Shown here: piece by piece, positions 31,943 through 41,709 of the stretch
How the letters are laid out: the number at the start of each line of letters is the position of its first letter
Numbering within the stretch: position 1 is the stretch's first letter
Assembly: GCF_002272795.1 (NCBI RefSeq)
Contig: NZ_MLAT01000001.1
Location: 218,369 to 282,368 of the forward strand
Origin: Helicobacter sp. 13S00482-2
GTDB taxonomy: Bacteria; Campylobacterota; Campylobacteria; Campylobacterales; Helicobacteraceae
Direction of reading: 5' to 3'
Length of the DNA stretch: 64,000 bases
Program-made: the position numbers and the translations under genes
The notes under the pieces: generated by a model
The model's database searches: none
What the model was told of the DNA's origin: nothing
What the model saw: only the letters and a program-made list of their open reading frames with translations

Positions 31943-34333
31943 TTATTTTCGTATCCTAAAGCTATTTCCAACCACCAAAAGGGAACTCAAACTCATAGAC
32001 AAAGCAGCAAAAAGAGGGATAATAAACCCAAAAACTGCTAAAGGAATCATCAAGAGATTATAAATAATACTCAAAAGAATATTTTGCTTGATAATTTTAT
32101 AAGTGCAAATAGAGATATCAAAAGCACTTCCAAGAGAATCAAGACTATCATCAAGAACAACTACATCTGAAGAAGACACAGCTATATCGCTCCCTGATCC
32201 CATTGATATGCCTACATCACTTTTGCTCAATGCCAAAGAATCATTAATGCCATCTCCAATCATTATGACAATTTTACCTTGCTGATGATATTCATCTATA
32301 ATTCTAACTTTATCTTCAGGCATAAGATAAGCATCAAAGCTTTCAATTCCAACCTCTTGTGCAATAAGTCCTACAACCGCTTTTCTATCCCCGCTTAAAA
32401 GCCTTATCTCAAGTGCCTTTTTTTTAAGCTTATCAATAAATTCTTTGGCACCTTTTTTAAGAGTATCTCTGAGCAAAAATATAGCACAAAGTTTCTCATT
32501 TACACTATATGCAAAAATCATATTTTCACCCACTTCGCTTACAGCAGAAACATCTATATTGTTCATTTTAAGGTACTCTAGACTCCCTCCTAGCAGTCTT
32601 TTATCTCCTGATTGAGCCCTAATGCCCATTGAAGAATTTTGAGCAAAATCACTAATAACACCCTCTGATTGACCTAAAAATTTTTTAACACTTTGAGAAA
32701 TTGGATGAGAACTTGCAGACACAAAGGCTGATAAAAGTTTTTTATCAAATTTTTCAAATTCTCGTATTTGAATAACTTCTGGTTTGCCCGATGTGATCGT
32801 GCCTGTTTTATCTAAAAGAACCACATTGGCCTTTGCCATCGTCTCTAAAAACGAAGCTTCTTTAAAAACAAGAGCCTTTTTATATGCCTCCGTAATTCCT
32901 ATAATCGTAGCAATAGGGGTTGCCAAAGCCAGGGCACAAGGGCAAGAAATAACAATCACAGAAATAGCAATCATCAAAGAATGCTCAAAAATCTCCCCGA
33001 GAAGATAATACCAAAGACAAAATGTTGCTATCCCCATAGTTAAAACAATCTTTGAAAAATATTGAGAAAGGGAATTTGCTAGATTTTGGATGCGTGGTTT
33101 GTGTGCGATACATTTCTCCATAAGCTTGATAAGCCTACTCATCAAAGAGTCTTCAAAAGGCCTACAAACTTTATAAATAAAACTTTTATTTGTATTCACA
33201 TATCCAGAAAAAATCTCCTTGCCTTGCAAAAAAACAGATGGTAGAGATTCTCCATTGATGGCTTTGGTATCAAGTAATGCTTCCTTGCTCTGCAATATTC
33301 CATCAAGTGCCAAAGCTTCTCCAGGCAATACTTCTATCCTATCTCCTACTTTTGCTTCTTGGGGGGTTTTATAAACTCTATTTTCCCCTTCTAAAACAAT
33401 CACGCTAGTAGGAACATTTGAATTAAGTTTATCAAGAGCATCTCCAGCATTTTTTCTAGATTTTACTTCTAAAAATTTTCCCACAAACACTATGGTAATA
33501 ATCATTGCCACAGATTCAAAATAACTCTCTCCTGTCCTGCTTAGACTCGCATATATAGAATAAATATAAGTCAGACTTGCTCCAACACACACTAGTAAAT
33601 CCATTCCAAAAGATCCATTTTTAACTCCAAAATATGCACTTTTGAAAAAAACTCTCCCAGTATAAAATAAAACAGGCGTGGCCAGAATAAATGAAACCAG
33701 ATTCAGTGCATCTTTCATATCTCTTCCCATACCTAGAAAATACCCAGCATATTGTGCTACAGCTATCCACATAATATTCATGGTACAAAAAATCGCTACA
33801 ACCATTGAAATATAATAACTTTTGCGTTCTTTTTTGGCTTTAAGCTCTTGAATCTTGGGATCATAAGCGTAAGCATCATATCCTATGGATCGAATCAGCT
33901 CAATAATCCTAGAAGGCTTTATCTTGGAATCATCAAACACAATTCTAGCTTTATTGCTTGTGTAATTGATACTAGCTTCATATATTCCATCTTGGGCATT
34001 AAGCATCTTTTCATTGAGCCAAATACAAGCTGCACAATGAATATTTTCTATAATCAACGAAAATTCACAAAGTCCATCTTTAGTAGAAATATATTTTTTA
34101 GCAAATGCTATGGTGTCAAAAGAATCTAAATTCTGAGCACCTATGTCTGCAGGAGGAGGTATTGCATTGTCTCCTAACTTATCATAAAAACCATCAAGCC
34201 CACTTTCTTTGAGCAAAAAATACACGCTTTCACATCCATTGCAACAAAAATACAGTTCTTTTCCATCATCTAAAATTTTTTTTAGGGCATTTTCAGGATA
34301 TTGCAAATGGCAATGCGAACAGCTTGTCATCAA
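31943..34333 (-). CDS. ccoI: Copper-translocating P-type ATPase CcoI (FixI) for cbb3 oxidase assembly
   Basis: The protein has 796 residues. The N terminus has the CcoI-specific CSHCHLQYPENAL with YFCCNGCESVYFLLKE, then a heavy-metal domain with IHCAACIWLNEK (near residue 97). The membrane part carries the CPC ion site in ISCPCALALATP, the phosphorylation motif LLDKTGTITSGKPEV, the HP motif in SSHPIS, and GDGINDSLALSKSDVGI. This combination marks the copper exporter that loads the CcoN copper centre rather than a detoxifying CopA. It sits 18 kb from ccoNOQP. It overlaps the methyltransferase gene by four bases (ATGA) and heads towards hugZ. Confidence 0.93.
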   Translation of the reverse strand: MMTSCSHCHLQYPENALKKILDDGKELYFCCNGCESVYFLLKESGLDGFYDKLGDNAIPPPADIGAQNLDSFDTIAFAKKYISTKDGLCEFSLIIENIHCAACIWLNEKMLNAQDGIYEASINYTSNKARIVFDDSKIKPSRIIELIRSIGYDAYAYDPKIQELKAKKERKSYYISMVVAIFCTMNIMWIAVAQYAGYFLGMGRDMKDALNLVSFILATPVLFYTGRVFFKSAYFGVKNGSFGMDLLVCVGASLTYIYSIYASLSRTGESYFESVAMIITIVFVGKFLEVKSRKNAGDALDKLNSNVPTSVIVLEGENRVYKTPQEAKVGDRIEVLPGEALALDGILQSKEALLDTKAINGESLPSVFLQGKEIFSGYVNTNKSFIYKVCRPFEDSLMSRLIKLMEKCIAHKPRIQNLANSLSQYFSKIVLTMGIATFCLWYYLLGEIFEHSLMIAISVIVISCPCALALATPIATIIGITEAYKKALVFKEASFLETMAKANVVLLDKTGTITSGKPEVIQIREFEKFDKKLLSAFVSASSHPISQSVKKFLGQSEGVISDFAQNSSMGIRAQSGDKRLLGGSLEYLKMNNIDVSAVSEVGENMIFAYSVNEKLCAIFLLRDTLKKGAKEFIDKLKKKALEIRLLSGDRKAVVGLIAQEVGIESFDAYLMPEDKVRIIDEYHQQGKIVIMIGDGINDSLALSKSDVGISMGSGSDIAVSSSDVVVLDDSLDSLGSAFDISICTYKIIKQNILLSIIYNLLMIPLAVFGFIIPLFAALSMSLSSLLVVGNSFRIRK

Positions 34334-35082
34334 GTATTTCCTCCATCCTCAAGACAGATATCTTTTGAGCACACCTTAATACTATGAGTATTGGCATTTT
34401 TATATATTCTTTTCACCTCATCGGTATTATCTAACTGGGCACTTGAGTTATGAGTGAGAAGTGGGGGTAATATTTTTAAACTTGATTTGGTGTTGATTCT
34501 AGCTTGACATAACAAAACACTGGCTTGTTTGTCCATTCGAGGATAAACAAATCTAGCTACTTCAGGATTTAACCCTTCATTTTTTAGGGTGTAAAAAACC
34601 CGATGAACTTCCTTTGCATCATAACAAAATACAAAGCTCCCCTTCGGATTTAATAATTTTTTTACCTTGATACAAAAATTCCTAAATGGTAAAAACTCCT
34701 CATTTCTAGCAACCTTGATTCGTTCATTCTTCGCCCCTATGGTACCTGAACGATAAAAAGGTGGGTTAGAAATAATCATATCAAATTTACTAGTACTATG
34801 AAAATCTAAAAAATTCTTATGGATAATCTCTGTTTGAATATGTGCAGAAGCGGCATTGATTTTAGATAAAAAAGCCATATAAGGATCAATTTCTATCATT
34901 ACAAGATGAATATCAAAATCTCTAGCACATAAAAGTCCTACGACACCACTTCCTGATCCCACCTCCAAAACACAAAAAGATTTTTTAATGAACGTTTTAG
35001 CAAAATCATATAAAAACAAACTATCACTATTGTAACAATATCCATCGTGTAGTTGATATAACTTTAGGACTTTTTTATCCAT
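34330..35082 (-). CDS. TrmN6/YfiC-like N6-adenine methyltransferase (HP1504-type)
   Basis: The protein has 250 residues. LEVGSGSGVVGLLCARDFDI is the SAM loop and FDMIISNPPFYRSGTIG carries the NPPF motif of N6-adenine/N methyltransferases. FVYPRMDKQASVLLCQARIN follows, matching the tRNA1(Val) adenine-37 methyltransferase family. The substrate could be a tRNA, but the family includes other targets. It lies between ribD and ccoI in the order seen in H. pylori, overlapping both. Confidence 0.78.
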   Translation of the reverse strand: MDKKVLKLYQLHDGYCYNSDSLFLYDFAKTFIKKSFCVLEVGSGSGVVGLLCARDFDIHLVMIEIDPYMAFLSKINAASAHIQTEIIHKNFLDFHSTSKFDMIISNPPFYRSGTIGAKNERIKVARNEEFLPFRNFCIKVKKLLNPKGSFVFCYDAKEVHRVFYTLKNEGLNPEVARFVYPRMDKQASVLLCQARINTKSSLKILPPLLTHNSSAQLDNTDEVKRIYKNANTHSIKVCSKDICLEDGGNT

Positions 35083-36077
35083 AATAATCCATCATTCCCT
35101 AATTTTTGAGTGTGAAGCAACTCCGCGTTGTAATCAAAACCCTTTGATTGTATGCCTTGTTTGATTGTAGGAGAAATATGCATTAAAACCATATCCACAA
35201 AAGGATTTATGCTCTCAAACAAATCCCAACCCCCTTCTATGATATTAAAGCCTTCTTGAAGTTTAACATCTCTAATATCATTAAATATATCCACCCTTCG
35301 ATGAGAGATCTTAAAAAGTGGTGCATCATAAAAGGGTTCTTGTTTTGTGAGTATTTGCACATTTGGCAACTTGCCATCATATTCTTTTGTGCAATATCTT
35401 GTATCTAATGTGGGTTTATCCACTCTAAGTGTCTTCCCTGATATCATAATAGTATCTGCAACGCATCGTTGGTTATGAGTGAATGTCCTAGATTCTTTGC
35501 TTGAAATCGCTCCGCTTTGATAGTCTCCATTGAGCCTTTGAGCAATCTTGAATAGATTAAAATGCCCTTGATTTTTTAAACACAAAAAGGGATAAAGCAA
35601 ATTCTCGCACTCATTTTTAAGAATGTTTTTTATAACTTCAATTCCAGATTGTTCAAGTCTTTGTGCCCCACCACTTGCTTGTTTTTGAATCTCAGATGAA
35701 CCAATCACAACTTTTTTAGGGTGAATTTCCTCAATGAGTTCTGCACAAGGTGGGGTCTTTCCATAATGATTGCAAGGCTCCAAAGTCACATAAACAATAC
35801 AATCTCTAAAAATCCCTTTATGATTGGTTTTTAAATACTGATGAATATCTTTAGAATCTACCAAATCACATTTTTGATGAGTTAATTTTTCATAGGCAAT
35901 TTTTAAAGCATTCACTTCAGCGTGGGCTAATCCTGCTTTCTTATGAGCTGAGATAGAAAGTATATTCCCCTTACCATCCACCACCATGGCTCCAACACTT
36001 GGATTTGGAAGGGTTAAACTCTGATATTTCCAAGCCTCTTGGATACATAATGATAAAAAATATTCATCTGAACTCAA
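35064..36077 (-). CDS. ribD: Riboflavin biosynthesis deaminase/reductase RibD
   Basis: This bifunctional enzyme deaminates and then reduces the pyrimidine intermediate of riboflavin synthesis. It has 337 residues. The deaminase domain has the zinc motif HAEVNALK and, downstream, LEPCNHYGKTPPCAEL, with PNPSVGAMVVDGKGNI near the N terminus. The reductase domain begins around residue 165 (LFKIAQRLNGDYQSGAISS) and has VADTIMISGKTLRVDKPTLD. The start appears to be a TTG at 36077 with AGGA six bases upstream; the nearby ATG at 36081 is out of frame. Length and domains are complete. Confidence 0.92.
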   Translation of the reverse strand: MSSDEYFLSLCIQEAWKYQSLTLPNPSVGAMVVDGKGNILSISAHKKAGLAHAEVNALKIAYEKLTHQKCDLVDSKDIHQYLKTNHKGIFRDCIVYVTLEPCNHYGKTPPCAELIEEIHPKKVVIGSSEIQKQASGGAQRLEQSGIEVIKNILKNECENLLYPFLCLKNQGHFNLFKIAQRLNGDYQSGAISSKESRTFTHNQRCVADTIMISGKTLRVDKPTLDTRYCTKEYDGKLPNVQILTKQEPFYDAPLFKISHRRVDIFNDIRDVKLQEGFNIIEGGWDLFESINPFVDMVLMHISPTIKQGIQSKGFDYNAELLHTQKLGNDGLLWIKKS

Positions 36078-36220
36078 TCATGTTCCTTGTTTGAATAGAT
36101 ACTAAACCAACATAATACTAAAAAACATTATAAAACAAATTTATGAAGGCTTTGGATAATTCACTCTTAGATCTAACTTGAAATTTAACGACATTGCATA
36201 GAATTTTTCTTAGATTATGA

Positions 36221-36226
36221 GATAAT
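36221..36226 (+). promoter_or_regulatory. Candidate -10 box of the SulP permease gene
   Basis: TATGAGATAAT lies about 45-50 bases before the start at 36274, within a 195-base divergent gap shared with ribD. The match (GATAAT) is moderate and no -35 is visible. Confidence 0.35.
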
Positions 36227-36273
36227 CCTGCTTTCTAAATATTGCTGATTGATAGATTTTACAAGGAGATTTG

Positions 36274-37752
36274 ATGAAGATTCCTTATTTTAGCTTCGTA
36301 CAAAGTAAAAATGATATTCTTGCAGGGATGGTAGCTTCTTTTGTAATGGTTCCAGAAGTAGTTGGTTTTGCACTCGTAGCAGGTTTTAACCCAATTATGG
36401 GACTTTGGACGGCTTTTATTTTAGGGCTTATCACAGCTCTGATTGGGGGAAAACCTGGTGCAGTAAGTGGGGCAGCTGGTTCTATGGCGGTGGTCATAGT
36501 AGGATTAGCCATTTCTCATGGAACAGCTTATGTTCTTTGGGCAGGTGTTTTTGCTGGGATTTTTCAAATACTCATAGGGATTTTCAAACTAGGAAAATTT
36601 ATTCGATTCGTACCTCAACCTGCAATTTTTGGATTTGTAAATGGATTAGCGATAGTCATCGCAATGAGTCAATTGCAGTTTTTTAAAGGCGAAGGAGCGA
36701 TAATGTATATCCTCGTAGGAATCACTATGCTCATCATGTTTATCTTGCCAAAATTCACAAAAGCCATTCCAGCAGGACTTGTAGCGATTATCGGACTTGG
36801 GATTATGGCTCATTATCTTGAATTAAACACAAAACTTGTTACCGATCTAGGTAATATTAGTGGGACATTTCCTCATTTTTCAATTCCACATGCTCCACTA
36901 AATTGGGAAACTCTAAAAATCATTTTTCCTTATTCTGTGATCTTAGCTCTAGTAGGACTGATTGAATCACTTCTAACCCTATCTGTACTAGATGAATTGG
37001 GAGGAAAAAGGGGTAATGGCAACAAAGAATGTATCGCTCAAGGCATTGGAAACACAACTTGCGGATTCTTTGGATCAATGTCAGGATGTGCGATGATTGG
37101 TCAAAGCATTATCAATACCGCTTCAGGTGGTAGCACTAGATTATCATCTCTAACCACTTCTGTATTGATTATTTTATTTGTTGTGAGCATCCCTCATGTC
37201 ATTGGTAAGATTCCTATGGGGGCACTAGTAGGGGTTATGTTTATGGTCTCTATAAAAACCTTTGAATGGGCAAGTCTCTCAAGAATCAAATCTATGAATA
37301 AACCTGATGCATTCATATTAATAAGCGTAACGCTCATTACAATCTTTGCAGATCTGGCAATAGCTGTTATCATAGGGGTCATCATTTCTGCACTTGTCTT
37401 TGCTTATGAACAAGCCAAAATCAAAGCTAACGTGGAGATTGAAAAAGATGGGACAAAAATTTATCAACTTGAAGGACCTTTATTTTTTGGCTCATCTTCA
37501 GACTTTATAAATAACATCTTTAGCGTGGATACAGATCCCAAAAATGTAATTATAGATTTTAGCAAAACTAGAGTGATGGATAGTAGCGGGATTGAAGCTA
37601 TTGACAAAGTGACAAAAAAATACTTACAGGCACAAAAAAGCCTCAAACTACGTCATCTAAGCGATGATTGCAAAAAAGCGTTGCAACTATCTAAAAGGTT
37701 CTGCACCTATGAACTAGATGATCCTAGCTATAAGGTAGCAAGAGATCTCTAG
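36274..37752 (+). CDS. SulP-family anion permease with STAS domain
   Basis: The protein has 492 residues and about ten to twelve membrane helices, with a C-terminal STAS domain from about residue 390. GMVASFVMVPEVVGFALVAG is helix 1. GGKPGAVSGAAGSMAVVIVG and GFVNGLAIVIAMSQLQFF are the signature transport-core segments, and SVLDELGGKRGNGNKECIAQ follows the later helices. The STAS core is VIIDFSKTRVMDSSGIEAID. Family members carry sulphate, bicarbonate or dicarboxylates; the substrate here is not decided. The start ATG at 36274 follows AAGGAG by five bases; a TTG just upstream is ignored. It is transcribed opposite to its neighbours, convergent with gltS. Confidence 0.88.
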   Translation: MKIPYFSFVQSKNDILAGMVASFVMVPEVVGFALVAGFNPIMGLWTAFILGLITALIGGKPGAVSGAAGSMAVVIVGLAISHGTAYVLWAGVFAGIFQILIGIFKLGKFIRFVPQPAIFGFVNGLAIVIAMSQLQFFKGEGAIMYILVGITMLIMFILPKFTKAIPAGLVAIIGLGIMAHYLELNTKLVTDLGNISGTFPHFSIPHAPLNWETLKIIFPYSVILALVGLIESLLTLSVLDELGGKRGNGNKECIAQGIGNTTCGFFGSMSGCAMIGQSIINTASGGSTRLSSLTTSVLIILFVVSIPHVIGKIPMGALVGVMFMVSIKTFEWASLSRIKSMNKPDAFILISVTLITIFADLAIAVIIGVIISALVFAYEQAKIKANVEIEKDGTKIYQLEGPLFFGSSSDFINNIFSVDTDPKNVIIDFSKTRVMDSSGIEAIDKVTKKYLQAQKSLKLRHLSDDCKKALQLSKRFCTYELDDPSYKVARDL

Positions 37753-37770
37753 CTCTTTTTAAAAAGCTAG
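37749..37770. terminator. Possible short shared hairpin between SulP and gltS
   Basis: CTAGCTCTTTTT and AAAAAGCTAG can pair with one unpaired C around the convergent stops. There is no long U-tract on either side, so termination is only possible, not clear. Confidence 0.3.
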
Positions 37771-37777
37771 ATTGGGA

Positions 37778-39013
37778 TTAATGAAAAACTGGAAGATATA
37801 AAAACCCTGTTATAACCAAAGAATTCACAATATCAATGAAAAAGGCTCCAACCAAAGGCACAACAATAAAAGCTGTGTGAGAGTACCCGTAGTGATTTGT
37901 AATGGTTTGCATATTCACCATCGCCGTAGGGGTTGCACCCAATCCAAAGCCACAATGACCTGCAGCAAAAACAGCTGCATCATAATCCTTCCCGCAAAAT
38001 CTAAAGGTTATAAAAACAGCATAAAGTATCATAACGACAACCTGACATACCAAAATAACAAACATTGGCAGTGCTAAAGCGACTAACTCCCATAAATTAA
38101 TCGTCATTAACGCAAATGCTAAAAATAACGACAAACTTACATTTCCAAGAACAGCAACCTCTCTATCAAAAACTTTGTGAATATTAAAGGCTGATAAAAA
38201 GTTTCTCAAAATAACCCCAACAAAAAGGCACCATACAAAAGTGGGTAAAGTATAACTCATATGATTTTTCACAAAGTCAGAAACACTAGTACCTATGAGT
38301 AATGCCACTGCAATAAGTGCCAAAGATTCCACAAAACTTGAAGTGGTAATCAATCGTTCTTTTTTAGGAGATTCAAAACCTACTGGGGCAACTTCTTCGC
38401 TTTCATTTGGTTTATTGCCAGATTTCAATGGAGTTTTGAGGTTATATTTTTTTATCAAATATCTTGCTACAGGCCCACCTATAATCCCACCACTAACAAG
38501 TCCAAAAGTTGCTGATGCCATTGCCACTTCCATTGCGGGTGAAAAATTATAAGGAAGATCTTTGAATACAACCGCCCAAGCAGATCCTGTTCCATGCCCA
38601 CCACTCATTGTAATGGATCCTCCTAGCATTCCCATCAAAGGATTCACTCCCATTGCCTCAGCAATCCCTATCCCAATGATGTTTTGAAGGAACAAAAGCC
38701 CCACAACCACAATTAAAAATACTCCTAACATTTTTCCACCCTTTTTCAAAGATGCAAAATCAGCACTCAAGCCAATGGATGTAAAAAATGCCAACATCAA
38801 AGGATCTTTTAAAGATGAATCAAATTTTAATTCAATACTAGAGAATTTATAAATAGCTAAGATAAAAATAGCTGCCACAACTCCTCCAACAACTGGCTCT
38901 GGTATATCATAATCACGTAAAAATTTGACCCTTTTTATAATCAAACGTCCCAACAATAAGACCGCTACCATACATACCAAAGTAGCATAAATATTAAAAT
39001 TCAATGTATGCAT
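37778..39013 (-). CDS. gltS: Sodium/glutamate symporter GltS
   Basis: This secondary transporter takes up glutamate with sodium. It has 411 residues and about ten to twelve membrane helices in two inverted repeats. FFTSIGLSADFASLKKGGKM in the first half is a conserved GltS segment. Motifs GGSITMSGGHGTGSAWAVVF and AGHCGFGLGATPTAMVNMQT form the paired re-entrant loops that identify the family. The gene lies near ribD and ccoI as in H. pylori, but with the SulP gene placed between. The start ATG at 39013 follows an AAGGAAGAG. Confidence 0.93.
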   Translation of the reverse strand: MHTLNFNIYATLVCMVAVLLLGRLIIKRVKFLRDYDIPEPVVGGVVAAIFILAIYKFSSIELKFDSSLKDPLMLAFFTSIGLSADFASLKKGGKMLGVFLIVVVGLLFLQNIIGIGIAEAMGVNPLMGMLGGSITMSGGHGTGSAWAVVFKDLPYNFSPAMEVAMASATFGLVSGGIIGGPVARYLIKKYNLKTPLKSGNKPNESEEVAPVGFESPKKERLITTSSFVESLALIAVALLIGTSVSDFVKNHMSYTLPTFVWCLFVGVILRNFLSAFNIHKVFDREVAVLGNVSLSLFLAFALMTINLWELVALALPMFVILVCQVVVMILYAVFITFRFCGKDYDAAVFAAGHCGFGLGATPTAMVNMQTITNHYGYSHTAFIVVPLVGAFFIDIVNSLVITGFLYLPVFH

Positions 39014-39162
39014 TCTCTTCCTTTTCTTAATCTAAATTGAAATTCATTCCGTGAAACTTTACCTTAAACTACCTAAAACACTAATTTAAAATCAAACCCT
39101 ACCAAATAATAAGCATTTTAATCTTATAATTCAAAAAATTATATTGAATCTAGGAGCATGTA

Positions 39163-40362
39163 ATGAATGTTGTGTTACAAATAGGAGCAGGTGGAGTTGG
39201 AGGCGTTGTGGCTCACAAACTAGCTATGAATAGAGAAGTTTTTGGAAAAATCATCTTAGCGAGTAGAACGGTAAAAAAATGCGAAGAGATTGCAAAAAGC
39301 GTCTCAAAAAAAGGATATGGAGAAATTATCTGCGAGAGTGTAGATGCTGATAATGTAAGTGAATTAGTAACACTTATTAACAAATATAAACCCAAGGTTG
39401 TTATCAATGTCGCATTGCCTTATCAGGATCTGACCATTATGCAAGCCTGTTTAGAAACAAAAACTAACTATCTAGATACGGCTAATTATGAACATCCTGA
39501 CACGGCTAAATTTGAATACAAGCAACAGTGGGCATTCAAAGATGCTTATAAAAAAGCTGGAATTTTTGGATTGCTTGGATCAGGATTTGATCCTGGTGTT
39601 ACAAACGTGTTTTGTGCATATGCACAAAAGCATTATTTTGAAGAAATTCATTCAATTGATATTCTTGATTGTAACGCTGGAGATCACGGCTACCCCTTCG
39701 CTACCAACTTTAATCCTGAGATCAACCTAAGAGAAGTAAGCTCTAAAGGAAGATATTGGGAAAATGGAAAATGGATAGAAACAAAACCTATGGAAATAAA
39801 ACAAGTATGGCCATATCCTCAAATTGGCGAAAAAGAATCTTATCTTTTGTATCACGAAGAACTTGAGTCACTGGTTAAAAACATTAAAGGACTCAGAAGA
39901 ATACGCTTTTTTATGACCTTCTCTCAGAGTTATCTCAATCATATGAAATGTCTAGAAAATGTGGGCATGTTACGAATTGATGAGGTCAATCACAATGGCC
40001 AAAAGATTATCCCTATCCAATTTCTAAAAACTCTCCTTCCTGATCCTGCAAGTCTAGCTGGTAGAACTAAAGGTAAAACCAACATTGGTTGCTATATACA
40101 AGGAAGCAAAAATGGCAAAGAAAAAACCGTATATATTTACAATGTTTGCGATCATCAAACTTGCTATGAAGAGGTTAATGCTCAAGCTATAAGCTACACC
40201 ACAGGAGTACCTGCCATGATTGGGGCAAAGCTAATTTGCGAAGAAAAATGGGGAGTTCCATCTATAGGAGCGGGGGTTTTTAATATGGAAGAACTCAATC
40301 CTGATTTCTTTATGGAAGAGTTAAATAAACAAGGGCTTCCTTGGGAGATTATTGAAAAATAA
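39163..40362 (+). CDS. Carboxy(nor)spermidine dehydrogenase (saccharopine dehydrogenase family)
   Basis: The protein has 399 residues. The NADP-binding loop VLQIGAGGVGGVVAHKLAMN is at the N terminus, followed by LASRTVKKCEEIAKSV. VINVALPYQDLTIMQACLET, ANYEHPDTAKFEYKQQW and LLGSGFDPGVTNVFCAYAQK are strongly typical of the Lys1-like carboxynorspermidine/carboxyspermidine dehydrogenase of Campylobacterota. It condenses aspartate semialdehyde with a diamine in the alternative spermidine pathway. The decarboxylase partner NspC is not in this window. AGGAG precedes the ATG at 39163 with good spacing. It is a single-gene transcript convergent with cfa. Confidence 0.85.
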   Translation: MNVVLQIGAGGVGGVVAHKLAMNREVFGKIILASRTVKKCEEIAKSVSKKGYGEIICESVDADNVSELVTLINKYKPKVVINVALPYQDLTIMQACLETKTNYLDTANYEHPDTAKFEYKQQWAFKDAYKKAGIFGLLGSGFDPGVTNVFCAYAQKHYFEEIHSIDILDCNAGDHGYPFATNFNPEINLREVSSKGRYWENGKWIETKPMEIKQVWPYPQIGEKESYLLYHEELESLVKNIKGLRRIRFFMTFSQSYLNHMKCLENVGMLRIDEVNHNGQKIIPIQFLKTLLPDPASLAGRTKGKTNIGCYIQGSKNGKEKTVYIYNVCDHQTCYEEVNAQAISYTTGVPAMIGAKLICEEKWGVPSIGAGVFNMEELNPDFFMEELNKQGLPWEIIEK

Positions 40363-40385
40363 TCACACCCTTTTTTTTGGAAACC

Positions 40386-41552
40386 TTATTTATAAATATA
40401 TTCCTTTGTTAAAGGCAGATCGTTATTAACACTATTTGTTAATAACAATTGGAATAAATCCACGCTCCCCACACGGAAAGCTGAAGCACAACTATCTAAG
40501 TATAATCTCCACATGCGAACAAATCTTTGATCGTATCGCTTGGAGATTTTGTCTAAGTTATCATTAAAATTTTTATGCCAAATATCCAATGTTTTTGCAT
40601 AATGAATTCTTAAGCTCTCGGCTATTAAAAGATGAAAATCGGACTCACTCATAATTGAAATCACCTCTCTGAGAGATGGTAAATAACCTCCTGGAAAAAT
40701 ATACTTATCAATCCAAGCATTTGTTTCTCCCTCAAAACAACACATAATGGAGTGAAGCAAGAACATTCCACCTGGTTTCAAAACCTCTTTCACTTTTTTA
40801 AAGTAAAGAGGAATATTTAACTTACCTACGTGCTCAAACATACCCACACTAACAACTTTATCAAACTGATAGAGTGCACCATCTAAATCTTGATAATTCA
40901 AAAGCTTGATAGTTATTTTATCTTCTAAGTTGGCGTCTTTAACCCTTTGCGTAGCTGCTTTATACTGCTCTTCACTAATTGTTATGCCTAGCACATCCAC
41001 TCCATAGGTTTGTGCTGCCCTAATCGAAAGCCACCCCCATCCACATCCTATATCTAGGAGTTTCTCACCTTTTTTTAAATCAAGTTTTTTAAGCGTATGG
41101 TCAATTTTTTGAATTTGAGCTTGATAAAGAGAGTCTTGAGGGGTTTTAAAATAAGCACAAGAATAGCTCCAGGTCTCATCTAACCAAATTGAGTAAAAAT
41201 CATTTCCCAAATCATAATGACTTGAAATATTAGATTTTTCTTTTGCACTACTCTGCATGGGCTTTGCATTATCGTGTTTGTGAAGATTCTCATAATTGCT
41301 ATGCAAATATAAAACCCTAGCAATCTCATCCATTGAACCCTCTATATCAATCACACCATTCATATATGCCTCTGCAATTGCTAAAGACATATCTTTTTTG
41401 GCATCACTAAATTTCAATGGTCTATTGATTTTAATAGTGAATTTGGGCGGATTTAAACCGTTTGTGATTTTATCTCCATCCCAAAACACAACACAATAAT
41501 CACCCATATTCCATTTTTTAAATGCCCTTTTTAATATCATTTTTGAAAACAT
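40386..41552 (-). CDS. cfa: Cyclopropane-fatty-acyl-phospholipid synthase
   Basis: The enzyme adds a methylene group from SAM across double bonds of membrane phospholipid acyl chains, which stabilises the membrane under acid and stress. It has 388 residues. The N-terminal lipid-binding domain (about 1-100) is followed by SSHYDLGNDFYSIWLDETWS, the SAM loop LDIGCGWGWLSIRAAQTYG, and SVGMFEHVGKLNIPLYFKKV, where the catalytic Glu/His/Cys residues cluster with HSIMCCFEGETNAW. All are diagnostic of Cfa. It is monocistronic and converges on the dehydrogenase gene. Confidence 0.95.
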   Translation of the reverse strand: MFSKMILKRAFKKWNMGDYCVVFWDGDKITNGLNPPKFTIKINRPLKFSDAKKDMSLAIAEAYMNGVIDIEGSMDEIARVLYLHSNYENLHKHDNAKPMQSSAKEKSNISSHYDLGNDFYSIWLDETWSYSCAYFKTPQDSLYQAQIQKIDHTLKKLDLKKGEKLLDIGCGWGWLSIRAAQTYGVDVLGITISEEQYKAATQRVKDANLEDKITIKLLNYQDLDGALYQFDKVVSVGMFEHVGKLNIPLYFKKVKEVLKPGGMFLLHSIMCCFEGETNAWIDKYIFPGGYLPSLREVISIMSESDFHLLIAESLRIHYAKTLDIWHKNFNDNLDKISKRYDQRFVRMWRLYLDSCASAFRVGSVDLFQLLLTNSVNNDLPLTKEYIYK

Positions 41553-41665
41553 CTCAAAACACCTTGTATAACAAATTTGAACACATTATAACACTTTGAG
41601 TTTAAAATATTTTAAACTGAGACTAAAACATCTATTGATTGATCACTATTAAAGACAATTTTTGA

Positions 41666-41671
41666 TAAAAT
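41666..41671 (+). promoter_or_regulatory. Candidate -10 box for alaS
   Basis: GATAAAATTTC lies about 40 bases before the alaS ATG at 41710. It would start the run alaS-maf-ccoS-fqrB, whose members overlap one another. Confidence 0.45.
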
Positions 41672-41709
41672 TTCTACTTTACATTCTAAAGCTAAAAAGC
41701 GGGGGCAAA

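Noticed and set aside
31943..34333. P-type ATPase as a copper-resistance CopA
   Set aside because: The N-terminal CSHCHLQYP and CCNGC motifs before the metal-binding domain are those of CcoI/FixI, which serves the oxidase.
34330..35082. Assigning this methyltransferase as a DNA restriction-modification enzyme from NPPF
   Set aside because: Size, lack of a target-recognition domain and position beside ribD and ccoI fit the TrmN6/YfiC family. No restriction gene is near.
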